Assembly: GCA_965247565.1 (NCBI GenBank)
Contig: CBDFHF010000003.1
Coordinates: 1,798,001 to 1,862,000 of the forward strand
Direction: 5' to 3'
DNA from: CBDFHF01 sp965247565
Lineage (GTDB): Bacteria > Pseudomonadota > Gammaproteobacteria > Methylococcales > Methylomonadaceae
DNA: 64,000 nt
The notes beneath the pieces were generated by a model. The model saw only the letters and a program-made list of their open reading frames with translations. It was not told the origin of the DNA and ran no database searches. The translations under genes were made by a program, and so were the position numbers. Position 1 is the first letter of the stretch; each line of letters starts with the position of its first letter. Positions 1 through 7,240 of this stretch are shown piece by piece.

Positions 1-2
1 AT

Positions 3-185
3 GCTGCCGATGCGGTCAAATATTTTGAACATGCCGCCGCGGCGCCATCACGCCCTGAGCAATTATTTTCTGATAATAAACTTAAGGAAGAAGCCAGTTT
101 GGCGTTGAAGAATGCAAATCACCGTAAAGTAAATGGCGCCAAGAATGTATTTTTATCGCTGTTCAATTCGGCGAACGCCAAATAA
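3..185 (+). CDS. C-terminal part of an unidentified protein (truncated by window edge)
   Basis: The frame starting at base 3 is open from the window edge to a TAA at 183-185 and reads AADAVKYFEHAAAAPSRPEQ and onward, ending in FNSANAK. About 60 residues are visible. They are alanine-rich and helical in character, as at the end of a TPR or other alpha-helical repeat protein, but no domain can be named. The ATG at base 1 opens a different, short frame that is less protein-like. The gene begins left of the window, so its start and function are unknown. Confidence 0.5.
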   Translation, partial: AADAVKYFEHAAAAPSRPEQLFSDNKLKEEASLALKNANHRKVNGAKNVFLSLFNSANAK

Positions 186-244
186 GGCACATAGAAAGAT
201 TTAATTCAGTTAGGATTTGGCAAGCAATCATTTTTCGATTCTCC

Positions 245-290
245 TGTAGGGGCGAATTCATTCACCACGGGCGATTAAAACGCTCCTACA
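245..290. repeat. Palindromic intergenic repeat
   Basis: The arms TGTAGGGGCG (245-254) and CGCTCCTACA (281-290) are inverted with one G.T type mismatch around a 26-base centre. The left arm with its GAATTCATTC continuation resembles a dispersed palindrome common in gammaproteobacterial intergenic DNA. No gene lies in this gap. Confidence 0.5.
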
Positions 291-420
291 AATATACTCG
301 TGTCAATTCGGGCAAGTTTTTCACCGTATCCTCAACTGAAAGCGCTGCTGCATGAAAACTGCACAAGACCCAGATAAGGAGTGAGCTGGATTTCGTCCAC
401 TCCATGTCCTTAGCTGTTAT

Positions 421-1236
421 TCAACTCCGCTTTATGCTGGGGCGCCGTAGTGCGGTAATTCCAGCCAACGCAGTGCCAAACAGCCAGAAGGTGGCGGGTA
501 TTGGCACGTTGCTTACAACGTTGACGTCGAAGAAGTTAACACTAGCAGTGCCTGAGAGGCTGCCAACCCAACCATCGTTAAATGCTAAGGCGACAGCCAA
601 AATACCGGCCTCTGCCTTTGATGGCAACCCACCACGAGGAGTGGCAATCGTGTTAAAATTCTGGAAAGCAGACCCCTCTTCAAAAGGATGAACAGATCTC
701 AAGGTGAAAGCCACGCTGGCACTTCCCTCTTTGTTAAGATCTGTGCCGATATCGGCTGTCAGGCTATAGTTGGCTTTAAAAAGCAAAAGTCCGCTGCCCT
801 GCACGGTAAAGTCACCATATCTGTTACTGGCGCTGGTAGGGTTGTAGTTGTAATTCGCAAAGATACTGTCAATTGAGGCATTGGCTTTAAGTTGATTAAC
901 CGAGGTAGACGCAGAGCTCGATCGGTCAGGGCTATACCCAGCTCCCATAGCCGAAGTCCCTGTACTCCAATTTTCGGCACTTTCGAAGGTGCTACTGTCA
1001 TCGCAGTATAAACAGTTTGCATTGGCCTGGCTTCTGTCGAACTGGTTGTTCCAGATCAAAGTCGGCAAGCCATTGCCAATATCAATCGGGGTAATGGTAA
1101 AGGTGCTCCAGTCGATGGTTGCGGTTGCCGTAACTGCTGCGCCAGCGGGCTGCACACTGCAAAGTAGCAAGGGTAGGTAGCAAAATAGTCCGGCTTTAAA
1201 ATTAGGTCGCTTGATTAATTTGGGCAAGTGTTTCAT
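421..1236 (-). CDS. Exported PEP-CTERM anchored protein
   Basis: A 271-residue protein. Residues 1-33 form a signal peptide (basic start, hydrophobic LFCYLPLLLCSV, then AGA-A). The C-terminus has the PEP-CTERM sorting signal: VPIPATFWLFGTALAGITAL followed by an arginine-rich tail, with VPIP in place of the PEP box as in the Methylococcales variant. Such proteins are processed by an exosortase and displayed or secreted with exopolysaccharide; no exosortase is in this window. The middle is Ser/Thr/Asn-rich, beta-like and not assignable to a named domain. One CxxC (NCLYCDD) lies near residue 75. A GGAGATACC ribosome site precedes the ATG. A perfect FNR-type palindrome lies about 160 bp upstream. 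Confidence 0.8.
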   Translation of the reverse strand: MKHLPKLIKRPNFKAGLFCYLPLLLCSVQPAGAAVTATATIDWSTFTITPIDIGNGLPTLIWNNQFDRSQANANCLYCDDSSTFESAENWSTGTSAMGAGYSPDRSSSASTSVNQLKANASIDSIFANYNYNPTSASNRYGDFTVQGSGLLLFKANYSLTADIGTDLNKEGSASVAFTLRSVHPFEEGSAFQNFNTIATPRGGLPSKAEAGILAVALAFNDGWVGSLSGTASVNFFDVNVVSNVPIPATFWLFGTALAGITALRRPSIKRS

Positions 1237-1397
1237 AGTGGTATCTCCCTGTACTAACTGAATATGAGTAAATAATGATTAACGTCCATTAATGAAACCT
1301 CGCTGGATAATTTCTTGACTTTTGTTAAAAAAATATCGACAGCCCACTCCTTAACTAACGGACAGAAGGAGTCTATCATAGTAAGAAATAGCCTACC

Positions 1398-1411
1398 TTG
1401 ATTTAAATCAA
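1398..1411. promoter_or_regulatory. FNR/ANR-type binding site
   Basis: TTGATTTAAATCAA is an exact match to the FNR consensus TTGAT-N4-ATCAA. It lies in the divergent 308-bp gap between the PEP-CTERM gene (minus) and the lipoprotein gene (plus), 134 bp before the latter. It could serve either gene. The rest of the gap is AT-rich with no ORF. Confidence 0.5.
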
Positions 1412-1544
1412 ACATATCAGCTATTTTTATCTAAAGTTATTAGAAGTATTGCATTATCAATATCTTTAAGTGCCACTAAATGCTTATAATTGCGCTGGGT
1501 GGTTTTGTTGAACAGATTTGAGTCAGTTAATTCAGGAAAAGTAA

Positions 1545-2141
1545 ATGAAGTTAGGCGTTAATGTTTTAATGGGTATCGCCATGTTGGGCTTATCAGCTTG
1601 CGCTACGCAAGAACCAAAGCAAGATTTGGAAACCGTGCTAACTAGCGATGATATATCCGCTCTAGCCAATGATGCCGCGAAGGCTTCAGGGAAAGAGCCT
1701 CCCAAAACCGTCAAAAAGAACGGTAAAACTTTAGATTTGGTCAGGATAATGGACGGTGGCGCCTGTAAAAATGATTACCAGGGCGTTAAAGGTGAGTTTC
1801 TTGTGTATGCAAACGCGCAGGATATAGAACGAATCAAGTCACAGAAGGGTTCGGAAATATTCGCTGAATTTGAGAACAAAATTCAGCGTTTCTCAACAAC
1901 GACTTTGGAACAGGTGGTTGACGAATCTAATCTCTCAGAAGACCCGTTTGCCACCGGAGCAGAAGATGCCCAGTTAAAGCTGGCCAGACAATTGCGTAAA
2001 GATTTCCGCGCTTTGGTCGCAGCAGCGGTTAATGCGTTTACGGCAGAAACCACACTCACCATTGACGTCATACCTTTTGTGCCATCATTAACGTTTTACC
2101 AACATGGCTGCGAAGCGGCTGAAGTTGAACCGGAAAATTAA
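1545..2141 (+). CDS. Outer-membrane type lipoprotein of unknown function
   Basis: A 198-residue protein with a lipoprotein signal: MKLGVNVLMGIAMLGLSAC, where LSAC is the lipobox and the Cys at residue 19 becomes the lipidated N-terminus. The residue after it is Ala, not Asp, which fits outer-membrane sorting. The mature part is hydrophilic, with a conserved-looking GGACKNDYQGVKGEF block near residue 70 and helical segments after it. I recognise no named domain. AGGAAAAG sits 6 bases before the ATG. Transcribed away from the PEP-CTERM gene and convergent with srmB. Confidence 0.75.
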   Translation: MKLGVNVLMGIAMLGLSACATQEPKQDLETVLTSDDISALANDAAKASGKEPPKTVKKNGKTLDLVRIMDGGACKNDYQGVKGEFLVYANAQDIERIKSQKGSEIFAEFENKIQRFSTTTLEQVVDESNLSEDPFATGAEDAQLKLARQLRKDFRALVAAAVNAFTAETTLTIDVIPFVPSLTFYQHGCEAAEVEPEN

Positions 2142-2200
2142 AGCAATTTTTTATTCGGCCACGAAAATAGCGGGTAAGAGTGAATTGTGGCGCTTGAGGG

Positions 2201-3520
2201 TTATTCAGAATCAGGTTTATTGCTAGGCGCACGCCGTTTGCCGATATTCTTCTGATCACGATGGCGAACTTTCACTTTTTTTACCTCGGCTTTTTTAGGT
2301 TCTGCTTTTTGCTTGCTACCCGCCGCTTTTCCTGAGCCTTTAACTTTCTTGGGGCCGGTGTATTTGCCCAGTAATTCTTTTATGGTTCGGCGTTTAAACT
2401 TCTGCTTTAAAAACCGCTCAATGCCTGCCATTAGATTCCATTCCGTGTGTTTTACTAAGGCTATGGTGATACCTTGGGCATCTGCTCGTCCGGTTCTGCC
2501 GATGCGATGGATGTAATCAATGCCGTTTCTGGGCACGTCAAAATTGATCACCAGATTGATGCCTTTGACATCCAGGCCTCGTGCAGCAAGGTCAGTAGAA
2601 ATTAAAATGTTAATACTGCCAGAATGAAACAATTCCATGGTGCGCTTGCGATCTTTTTGATCCATCTCGCCATGTAAAACGCCAACTCGTAAGTTTTGTG
2701 CTCTTAACGGGCCGTTTAGATTGTCTGCCTTGATGCGGGTATTGGTAAATATTAAGGCTTTGTCATAAGTTTCGTTAAGCAATAACCAGGCGAGTAGCTT
2801 TTGTTTGTGCTCTTCGTCATCGGCCAGCAGCATCTGTTGATCAATATTGCTGTGGCCATCGTGCAGAGTATTTAAGGCAATAACGCGGTGGTTGGTTAAT
2901 ATTTTGTCGGCGAGTTGAATGACTGCGTAATGATTTAAGGTTGCCGAAAAAACCAACGTTTGGCGCTGAGCATGACAAAGATCAATGATGCTTAATACGT
3001 CATCACTAAAGCCCATGTCCAGCATGCGATCCGCTTCATCAAGAATGACCACTTCGATATTTTTGAGCGAATAGCTGTCTTGAGCTAACAGTTCCAGCAG
3101 TCGCCCTGGTGTAGCCACTACCAGCTCAGTGGCTCGATGTAGCATATCCTGCTGACGTTTAAAATCCTCGCCCCCGGTTATTAAACCGGTTCTAAGTTCG
3201 GTAAATTCACTAAGCTGTTGGCTTAATTCAAAAATTTGCTGCGCCAACTCTCTCGTTGGGGCAAGCACTAAAGCGCGTGCGCCGCCATGTTTACTGGGGT
3301 TGTCTAAAAAATGTTGTAGAGTGGGCAGCAAAAACGCAGCAGTTTTACCACTACCTGTTTCAGCGCTAACCAATAAATCTTTGTGTGCCAGCGCAAGAGG
3401 AATCGCTTGCCATTGCACGGCTGTTGGCTGGGTGAAACCGAGTTTGTGGATGGCGGCTAGCAGGAGTTCATCAAGCGCTAGCTTGGTAAATGAGGGTGTT
3501 TCGTTTAGGTTGACTGACAT
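2201..3520 (-). CDS. srmB: ATP-dependent DEAD-box RNA helicase SrmB
   Basis: A 439-residue DEAD-box helicase. Visible motifs: Q motif GFTQPTAVQWQAIP (28-41), Walker A AETGSGKT (53-60), PTRELAQQ, DEAD in VVILDEADRMLDMGF, SAT, and HRIGRTGR in the second RecA domain. The basic tail ends in RHRDQKNIGKRRAPS, nearly the same as the E. coli SrmB C-terminus, which separates it from RhlE, RhlB and DeaD. SrmB unwinds 23S rRNA early in 50S subunit assembly. Single gene, convergent with the lipoprotein and divergent from the rhomboid gene. Confidence 0.92.
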   Translation of the reverse strand: MSVNLNETPSFTKLALDELLLAAIHKLGFTQPTAVQWQAIPLALAHKDLLVSAETGSGKTAAFLLPTLQHFLDNPSKHGGARALVLAPTRELAQQIFELSQQLSEFTELRTGLITGGEDFKRQQDMLHRATELVVATPGRLLELLAQDSYSLKNIEVVILDEADRMLDMGFSDDVLSIIDLCHAQRQTLVFSATLNHYAVIQLADKILTNHRVIALNTLHDGHSNIDQQMLLADDEEHKQKLLAWLLLNETYDKALIFTNTRIKADNLNGPLRAQNLRVGVLHGEMDQKDRKRTMELFHSGSINILISTDLAARGLDVKGINLVINFDVPRNGIDYIHRIGRTGRADAQGITIALVKHTEWNLMAGIERFLKQKFKRRTIKELLGKYTGPKKVKGSGKAAGSKQKAEPKKAEVKKVKVRHRDQKNIGKRRAPSNKPDSE

Positions 3521-3652
3521 GGCTAGGCGGGTATTAAAAGGATGAGCGGCTCATTATAAACGCTTCGTCGTTCAGGTAATGATTAAATCACTGGGTTGCC
3601 AAGCGGCGTATTGCTGATAAGCTTACTGCAACTTTGCCTATAGAGTCGCCAC

Positions 3653-4324
3653 ATGATACCTATTAGAGATACCGCGCCCTGTAATAACAAACCGATAGTC
3701 ACCTGGGGCATTATGGCGGTTTGTATTGTCATTTTTGTAACCATGCAATTTCTGCCGGATACGCTGGTATTTGCGCTACTTAACCAATACGGTATGGTGC
3801 CGGTTCGTTATACCAGCCATTATGCAGGCTTGCCGTTTGACGGGTATTTATCGTTTTTGACCAGCTTGTTTTTGCATGGCAACTGGTTGCACATCATTAT
3901 GAATATGTGGTTTCTGTGGATCTTTGGCGACAATGTTGAAGACCGCATGGGCCGGTTAAGTTTTCTTATTTTTTATATTGTGTGCGGTTTACTGGCCACA
4001 TTCTTACAGTGGTATTTTGATCCTACCTTGACCATCCCTGTCGTTGGTGCATCTGGAGCCATTGCCGGGGTTCTGGGGGCTTATTTCTTTCTGTATCCCT
4101 TAGAGCAGGTGATTGTTTGGGTTCCCATTTTGTTTATCCCGGTTATTGTGCATGTTCCCGCCATTGCTTTTTTAGGGTTATGGATCATGTTACAACTGCA
4201 TAATGCCACCGCAACCATGCTGTTTGACACCACCGTCGATGTGGCATGGTGGGCGCACTTAGGCGGGTTTATTACCGGCGCTGTGCTATACCGGTTTTTT
4301 CTCGGCAAAGAATTGCAACAATAA
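3653..4324 (+). CDS. Rhomboid-family intramembrane serine protease
   Basis: A 223-residue polytopic membrane protein. The catalytic serine is in GASGAIAGV (Ser134) and the partner histidine in WWAHLGGF (His202). The HGNWLHIIMN block (75-84) matches the conserved His/Asn helix of rhomboids. About six hydrophobic helices are visible. The group with an N-terminal MIPIRD and a long loop between the first two helices is usually annotated as a rhomboid protease; its substrate is unknown. A weak hairpin follows the stop. Confidence 0.88.
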   Translation: MIPIRDTAPCNNKPIVTWGIMAVCIVIFVTMQFLPDTLVFALLNQYGMVPVRYTSHYAGLPFDGYLSFLTSLFLHGNWLHIIMNMWFLWIFGDNVEDRMGRLSFLIFYIVCGLLATFLQWYFDPTLTIPVVGASGAIAGVLGAYFFLYPLEQVIVWVPILFIPVIVHVPAIAFLGLWIMLQLHNATATMLFDTTVDVAWWAHLGGFITGAVLYRFFLGKELQQ

Positions 4325-4365
4325 AAATTCAATATGTTAAAGGCTTTAAGGTATAATTCAGGCCT

Positions 4366-4385
4366 TCAAAAAGCGGGCTTTTTGA
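4366..4385 (+). terminator. Weak hairpin after the rhomboid gene
   Basis: TCAAAAAGC (4366-4374) and GCTTTTTGA (4377-4385) are inverted and almost directly apposed. The T5 lies inside the 3' arm. It may terminate rhomboid transcription, but the loop is very short. Confidence 0.35.
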
Positions 4386-4458
4386 TAAAAATAATCAAGG
4401 TCAATATCCTTTTCTGGCTAAAAAAAGCTCCAAAATCTATTTAAGGTAATAAATTAAT

Positions 4459-4785
4459 ATGAATAAACTCAATGTTGCATTGGTAAGACTATTACAGTTT
4501 GTGGTGTTTGTACTGTTTACATTCATGGTGGTTGCGTATTTTGGAGCAATGGTATTACTCCCGCTAGACTTAATCGCACTCACAATAAAATTACTATCTG
4601 TTATTGGCTTAAATGGTTTTATTGCCGCTTTTATTGCAATCCCAGCAGTCGGTTATTTGTGCTTGGTAGTTTACAAAACGCCTGGATTGGTAAAAATGAT
4701 TGTTGAAACCGGGGTTGATCTGGTAAAAACCGCTAAAGTTAGAATTGATGCTTTTAACGATATAGCCAGTGCTGTAAAAAGTTAG
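4459..4785 (+). CDS. Small inner-membrane protein, unknown
   Basis: A 108-residue protein with two or three hydrophobic segments: LLQFVVFVLFTFMVVAYFGAM (about 11-31), a second around residues 35-56, and a third around 54-75. A short charged C-terminal tail may be amphipathic. No known domain recognised. TAAGGTAAT precedes the ATG, and a strong intrinsic terminator lies 25 bases after the stop, so it looks like a monocistronic, genuinely expressed gene. Confidence 0.65.
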   Translation: MNKLNVALVRLLQFVVFVLFTFMVVAYFGAMVLLPLDLIALTIKLLSVIGLNGFIAAFIAIPAVGYLCLVVYKTPGLVKMIVETGVDLVKTAKVRIDAFNDIASAVKS

Positions 4786-4810
4786 TTCTTTCAAAATAAT
4801 TTCAAAAAAA

Positions 4811-4843
4811 GGGTGTGTAACACAGTTACACACCCTTTTTTTT
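4811..4843 (+). terminator. Strong rho-independent terminator
   Basis: A perfect 11-bp stem, GGGTGTGTAAC (4811-4821) with GTTACACACCC (4825-4835), a three-base loop and a T8 run. An A7 run before it makes it usable from both strands. Confidence 0.92.
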
Positions 4844-4904
4844 GCCCTAAATTCGAGTAACGTTTCAGCGCCTTGTGGTAGTTTGCTAGAGCGAAACCAT
4901 CTAC

Positions 4905-4941
4905 GGGTCAGAGCAGGTGACTAATTGCAAGACCTGACCCC
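4905..4941. repeat. REP-like inverted GGGTCAG / CTGACCC pair
   Basis: GGGTCAG at 4905 and CTGACCCC ending at 4941 face each other. The right half reads TTGCAAGACCTGACCCC, and its reverse complement recurs at 48526-48541 (GGGGTCAGGTCTTGCA). The same GGGGTCAG core occurs at 16507 and in the palindromes next to the RAYT gene. The rest of the 345-bp gap 4786-5130 holds no ORF. Confidence 0.5.
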
Positions 4942-5036
4942 GTTGTTGCTTGCTGCGGCGGTGCTATGCATTGTGCGAACGCGAATCCCATCCGCATCGC
5001 TTGCACCATCCGGCTAAGAGAACACAATCAATGCAA

Positions 5037-5059
5037 TCAATGGGGTCAGACTCCATTGA
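5037..5059. repeat. REP palindrome, left of RAYT gene
   Basis: Perfect 7-bp palindrome TCAATGG-N9-CCATTGA whose loop carries GGTCAGACT. Its 23 bases recur in inverted orientation, with one mismatch, at 5891-5913 and 6031-6053 on the other side of the RAYT gene. Confidence 0.75.
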
Positions 5060-5130
5060 TACACAATAAAGCGAAGTCTAGCTGAATTAGAAGTGCCTGG
5101 CGCAATTAAAAAGAGCCAAAACTGTCAGCA

Positions 5131-5835
5131 TCAATTGGCTTTAAACTGAGCCGACTTTCTATCGCCACCTCTTGCCGCAGGCTCCACCCGACGTGCCAGT
5201 TGCAATTGAACCCGTTCTTTAAACCGACTATCCCCTAAAACCCAAGCCTTGTTGGTGGCATCCCTTATTTCGCAAATTTGGGTTTCGGAAATCGCCTGCT
5301 TAAATAATGCCCTATAGGCGATTTGGCGTTCGGCCTCATCCAGTCCCAAACGTTGAAATTCAGCATGAGGGGTAATTAAGCCATTGTCCTCCCCCAAGGC
5401 ATTATGCCGATAGCTTGACCAAGGGTAATTGGCTGGGTCGGAGACCATAGTAGCGCGCACCGGGTTTAATTCGATATAACGCATACAGGTTAACAAATAC
5501 GTTTCACTGTCGATGAGGGTTGCTTTGTACCGGCCTTCCCACAGCGTTCCAGTGCGCTTATAACTGTAATTAAAATATTGTACATAATACCTGCCCAACA
5601 TTTGCAAGGCTTTGCCCAAGCCGTTTTCGGATAAAGGGGTCATCAGCAAATGAACATGATTTGTCATGAAGACATAAGCATGAACCTGACAGTCATGTTT
5701 TATGCAGGCTGCCTCAAGTTTTTCCCGATAAAAGAGATAGTCCGCATCGCAACAAAAAAGCTCGCTTCGATTGTTACCCCGAACAATAACATGCTGCGGC
5801 TGACCTGCAATAATCATTCTTGGAAGACGTGCCAT
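5131..5835 (-). CDS. REP-associated tyrosine transposase (RAYT, Y1/TnpA_REP family)
   Basis: A 234-residue protein of the Y1 HUH family. The metal-binding HVH is in MTNHVHLLMTP (His60, His62). The candidate nucleophile is in the GRYYVQYFNYSYKRTGTLWEGRY block (about residue 83 or 84). MRYIELNPVRATMV and PWSSYRHN are typical of RAYT proteins. These enzymes nick single-stranded DNA at REP palindromes. Matching palindromes sit on both sides (5037-5059 and 5891-5913 in inverted orientation), giving a REP-RAYT-REP unit of about 877 bp. The N-terminal 20 codons or so are repeated as part of a 140-bp tandem duplication, but the gene itself is intact. Confidence 0.9.
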   Translation of the reverse strand: MARLPRMIIAGQPQHVIVRGNNRSELFCCDADYLFYREKLEAACIKHDCQVHAYVFMTNHVHLLMTPLSENGLGKALQMLGRYYVQYFNYSYKRTGTLWEGRYKATLIDSETYLLTCMRYIELNPVRATMVSDPANYPWSSYRHNALGEDNGLITPHAEFQRLGLDEAERQIAYRALFKQAISETQICEIRDATNKAWVLGDSRFKERVQLQLARRVEPAARGGDRKSAQFKAN

Positions 5836-6055
5836 AAACTTTTCCGAAAATGAAACTCAGTCAGTAAGATAGCAGGGTTTTGTTCATAAATCAATCGAGT
5901 CTGACCCCATTGATTACCCCGAACAATAACATGCTGCGGCTGACCTGCAATAATCATTCTTGGAAGACGTGCCATAAACTTTTCCGAAAATGAAACTCAG
6001 TCAGTAAGATAGCAGGGTTTTGTTCGTAAATCAATCGAGTCTGACCCCATTGATT
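5776..6055. repeat. 140-bp tandem duplication covering the RAYT 5' end
   Basis: Bases 5776-5915 and 5916-6055 are two head-to-tail copies differing at one base (A at 5886, G at 6026). Each copy holds the first codons of the RAYT gene, its upstream region and one REP palindrome. The outer copy is a dead gene start. The near identity means the duplication is recent. Confidence 0.92.
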
Positions 6056-6145
6056 CTTCGCAGCGGGGTGGCAACAGCGTGCAGCGTAGCGCATAGCACG
6101 CTGTTGACGCCACGATGCGGGGTCGGCTTGAACGAATTGTTAGGC
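6056..6145 (-). mobile_element. attC-like integron recombination site
   Basis: Read on the minus strand, the cassette ORF is followed by GCCTAAC (6139-6145, the R'' core RYYYAAC), then AATTCGTTCAAGCCGAC, the signature start of Xanthomonas/Pseudomonas-type attC sites. Next comes a long imperfect palindrome, CAACAGCGTG paired with CACGCTGTTG. In another frame this DNA reads NNSFKPTPHRG, a string I know from spurious ORFs laid over such sites. The expected far half (R' core GTTRRRY) is not visible: the palindrome runs directly into the REP copy of the RAYT duplication, so the site is probably truncated. Confidence 0.6.
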
Positions 6146-6157
6146 CCCGGCCCTTGA

Positions 6158-6511
6158 CTAGTGAATTCCATGCCGCGCTTCCAATAGCAAGCGCACAGCT
6201 GCGCGTTGAGCTGTCCTCTGGGAGTGATCAAGAACAACAGTAGCGGCGTCTACAGAGCCAACCATTTTTGCTGTTGAAGCCAGCAACATTGAGTTCTCAG
6301 TATCGCAGGCCGATATGGCCGCTTCGGCGACGTCTTGGGGGGCTGCGGGCGTCTTTACGTATTTCAACGCATAGCCCCTAACGCACTCAAAAAGAGCCAC
6401 CTGCGACGCCTGCTGCTGAAGCATGAGCTGCTCCATGTCCGGTTCGGCGGACTGAGCTAGGCCAGCGAGCGGAAAGGCGGCCGCAGTTAAAAGTGTCAAT
6501 GCGCGAATCAT
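6158..6511 (-). CDS. Integron cassette ORF: small exported protein, unknown
   Basis: A 117-residue protein with a signal peptide (MIRALTLLTAAAFPLAGLAQ, cleavage near AQS). The mature part is short and alanine/glutamine-rich with two cysteines (in FECVRG and SACDTE) that could form a disulphide. No known domain. GGAGGAAAC gives a strong ribosome site immediately after a GTTAGGC junction. The gene has no room for its own promoter, is followed by an attC-like site and points away from the intI remnant. This is how a first integron cassette lies. Confidence 0.65.
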   Translation of the reverse strand: MIRALTLLTAAAFPLAGLAQSAEPDMEQLMLQQQASQVALFECVRGYALKYVKTPAAPQDVAEAAISACDTENSMLLASTAKMVGSVDAATVVLDHSQRTAQRAAVRLLLEARHGIH

Positions 6512-6651
6512 GTTTCCTCCGAGGGCCTAACTATAATTAGCCATCCTAAATGACGCAAAACATTGCGTCAAACAGTTGCCTAATCCGTTTTTAAAAATTA
6601 AAATCATCGCAATTTCAGTAGTTTGTAAAAATTTAGCCTTTCCTAACAAAA
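6512..6651. promoter_or_regulatory. Integron junction and putative attI / promoter region
   Basis: GCCTAAC at 6525-6531 (GTTAGGC on the cassette strand) is the recombination core between cassette and platform. A perfect palindrome TGACGCAA-AACA-TTGCGTCA lies at 6551-6570, between the cassette and intI. It may be an operator for intI or the cassette promoter, or part of attI. No ORF is present. Confidence 0.45.
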
Positions 6652-7240
6652 ATGCAAAATACGTCAGTTCCGCTATCGGAAAACCCACCGAAATTGCTCG
6701 ATCAAGTGCGGGCTAAAATTCGTTTGAAGCATTACAGCATTCGTACCGAACAGGCTTACACGGATTGGATTAAACGCTATATTTTGCATTTTGGCAAGCG
6801 CCATCCGCGTGACTTGGGCGCTAGTGAGGTGGAGCAGTTTTTGACGCATCTGGCGGTTAACGGCAGGGTGGCGGCTTCCACGCAGAATCAGGCTAAGGCG
6901 GCGTTGTTGTTTTTATACAAAGAGGTGCTGGTCGTCGAGTTGCCGTGGTTGGGTAATGTTGAACAGGCGAAAGCGCCCAAGCGTTTGACTGTTGTATTGA
7001 ATCGTGACGAAATTCAGGCCATTTTGTCTCGACTAACCGGTCGCAGCACTTGATCGCCAGCCTGTTGTTCGGTACCGGTATGCGGATTATGGAATGTCTT
7101 CGGCTTAGTTGGAAGGTGGTTATGACATCCGCACCGTACAGGAATTATTGGGCCATGCGGATGTCAGTACTACCATGATTTATACCCATGTACTCAACAA
7201 AGGCGGCAAGGGTGTTCGAAGTCCGTTGGATCAATTATGA
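6652..7240 (+). pseudogene. intI: Integron integrase intI, inactivated
   Basis: The first 126 residues match the SAM-like N-terminal domain of integron integrases (LLDQVRAKIRLKHYSIRTEQ, then YTDWIKRYILHFGKRHPRDL). The frame shifts near 7040; the next frame continues HLIASLLFGTGMRIMECLRL, which holds the first catalytic arginine. At about 7110 it jumps, in yet another frame, to GYDIRTVQELLGHADVSTTM followed by IYTHVLNKGGKGVRSPLDQL and a TGA at 7238. Roughly 130 codons of the catalytic core, including the HxxR box and the IntI-specific insert, are missing. The enzyme must be dead. The stop overlaps the uvrB start. Confidence 0.9.

Noticed and set aside
4786..5130. Possible small RNA gene in the gap before the RAYT gene
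   Set aside because: The inverted GGGTCAG motifs are explained by the REP family and there is no promoter or second terminator.
6031..6237. 68-residue minus-strand ORF reading NNSFKPTPHRG and onward
   Set aside because: It is a chance frame over the attC-like palindrome and overlaps the cassette ORF in another frame; such strings recur in databases only because attC sites recur.
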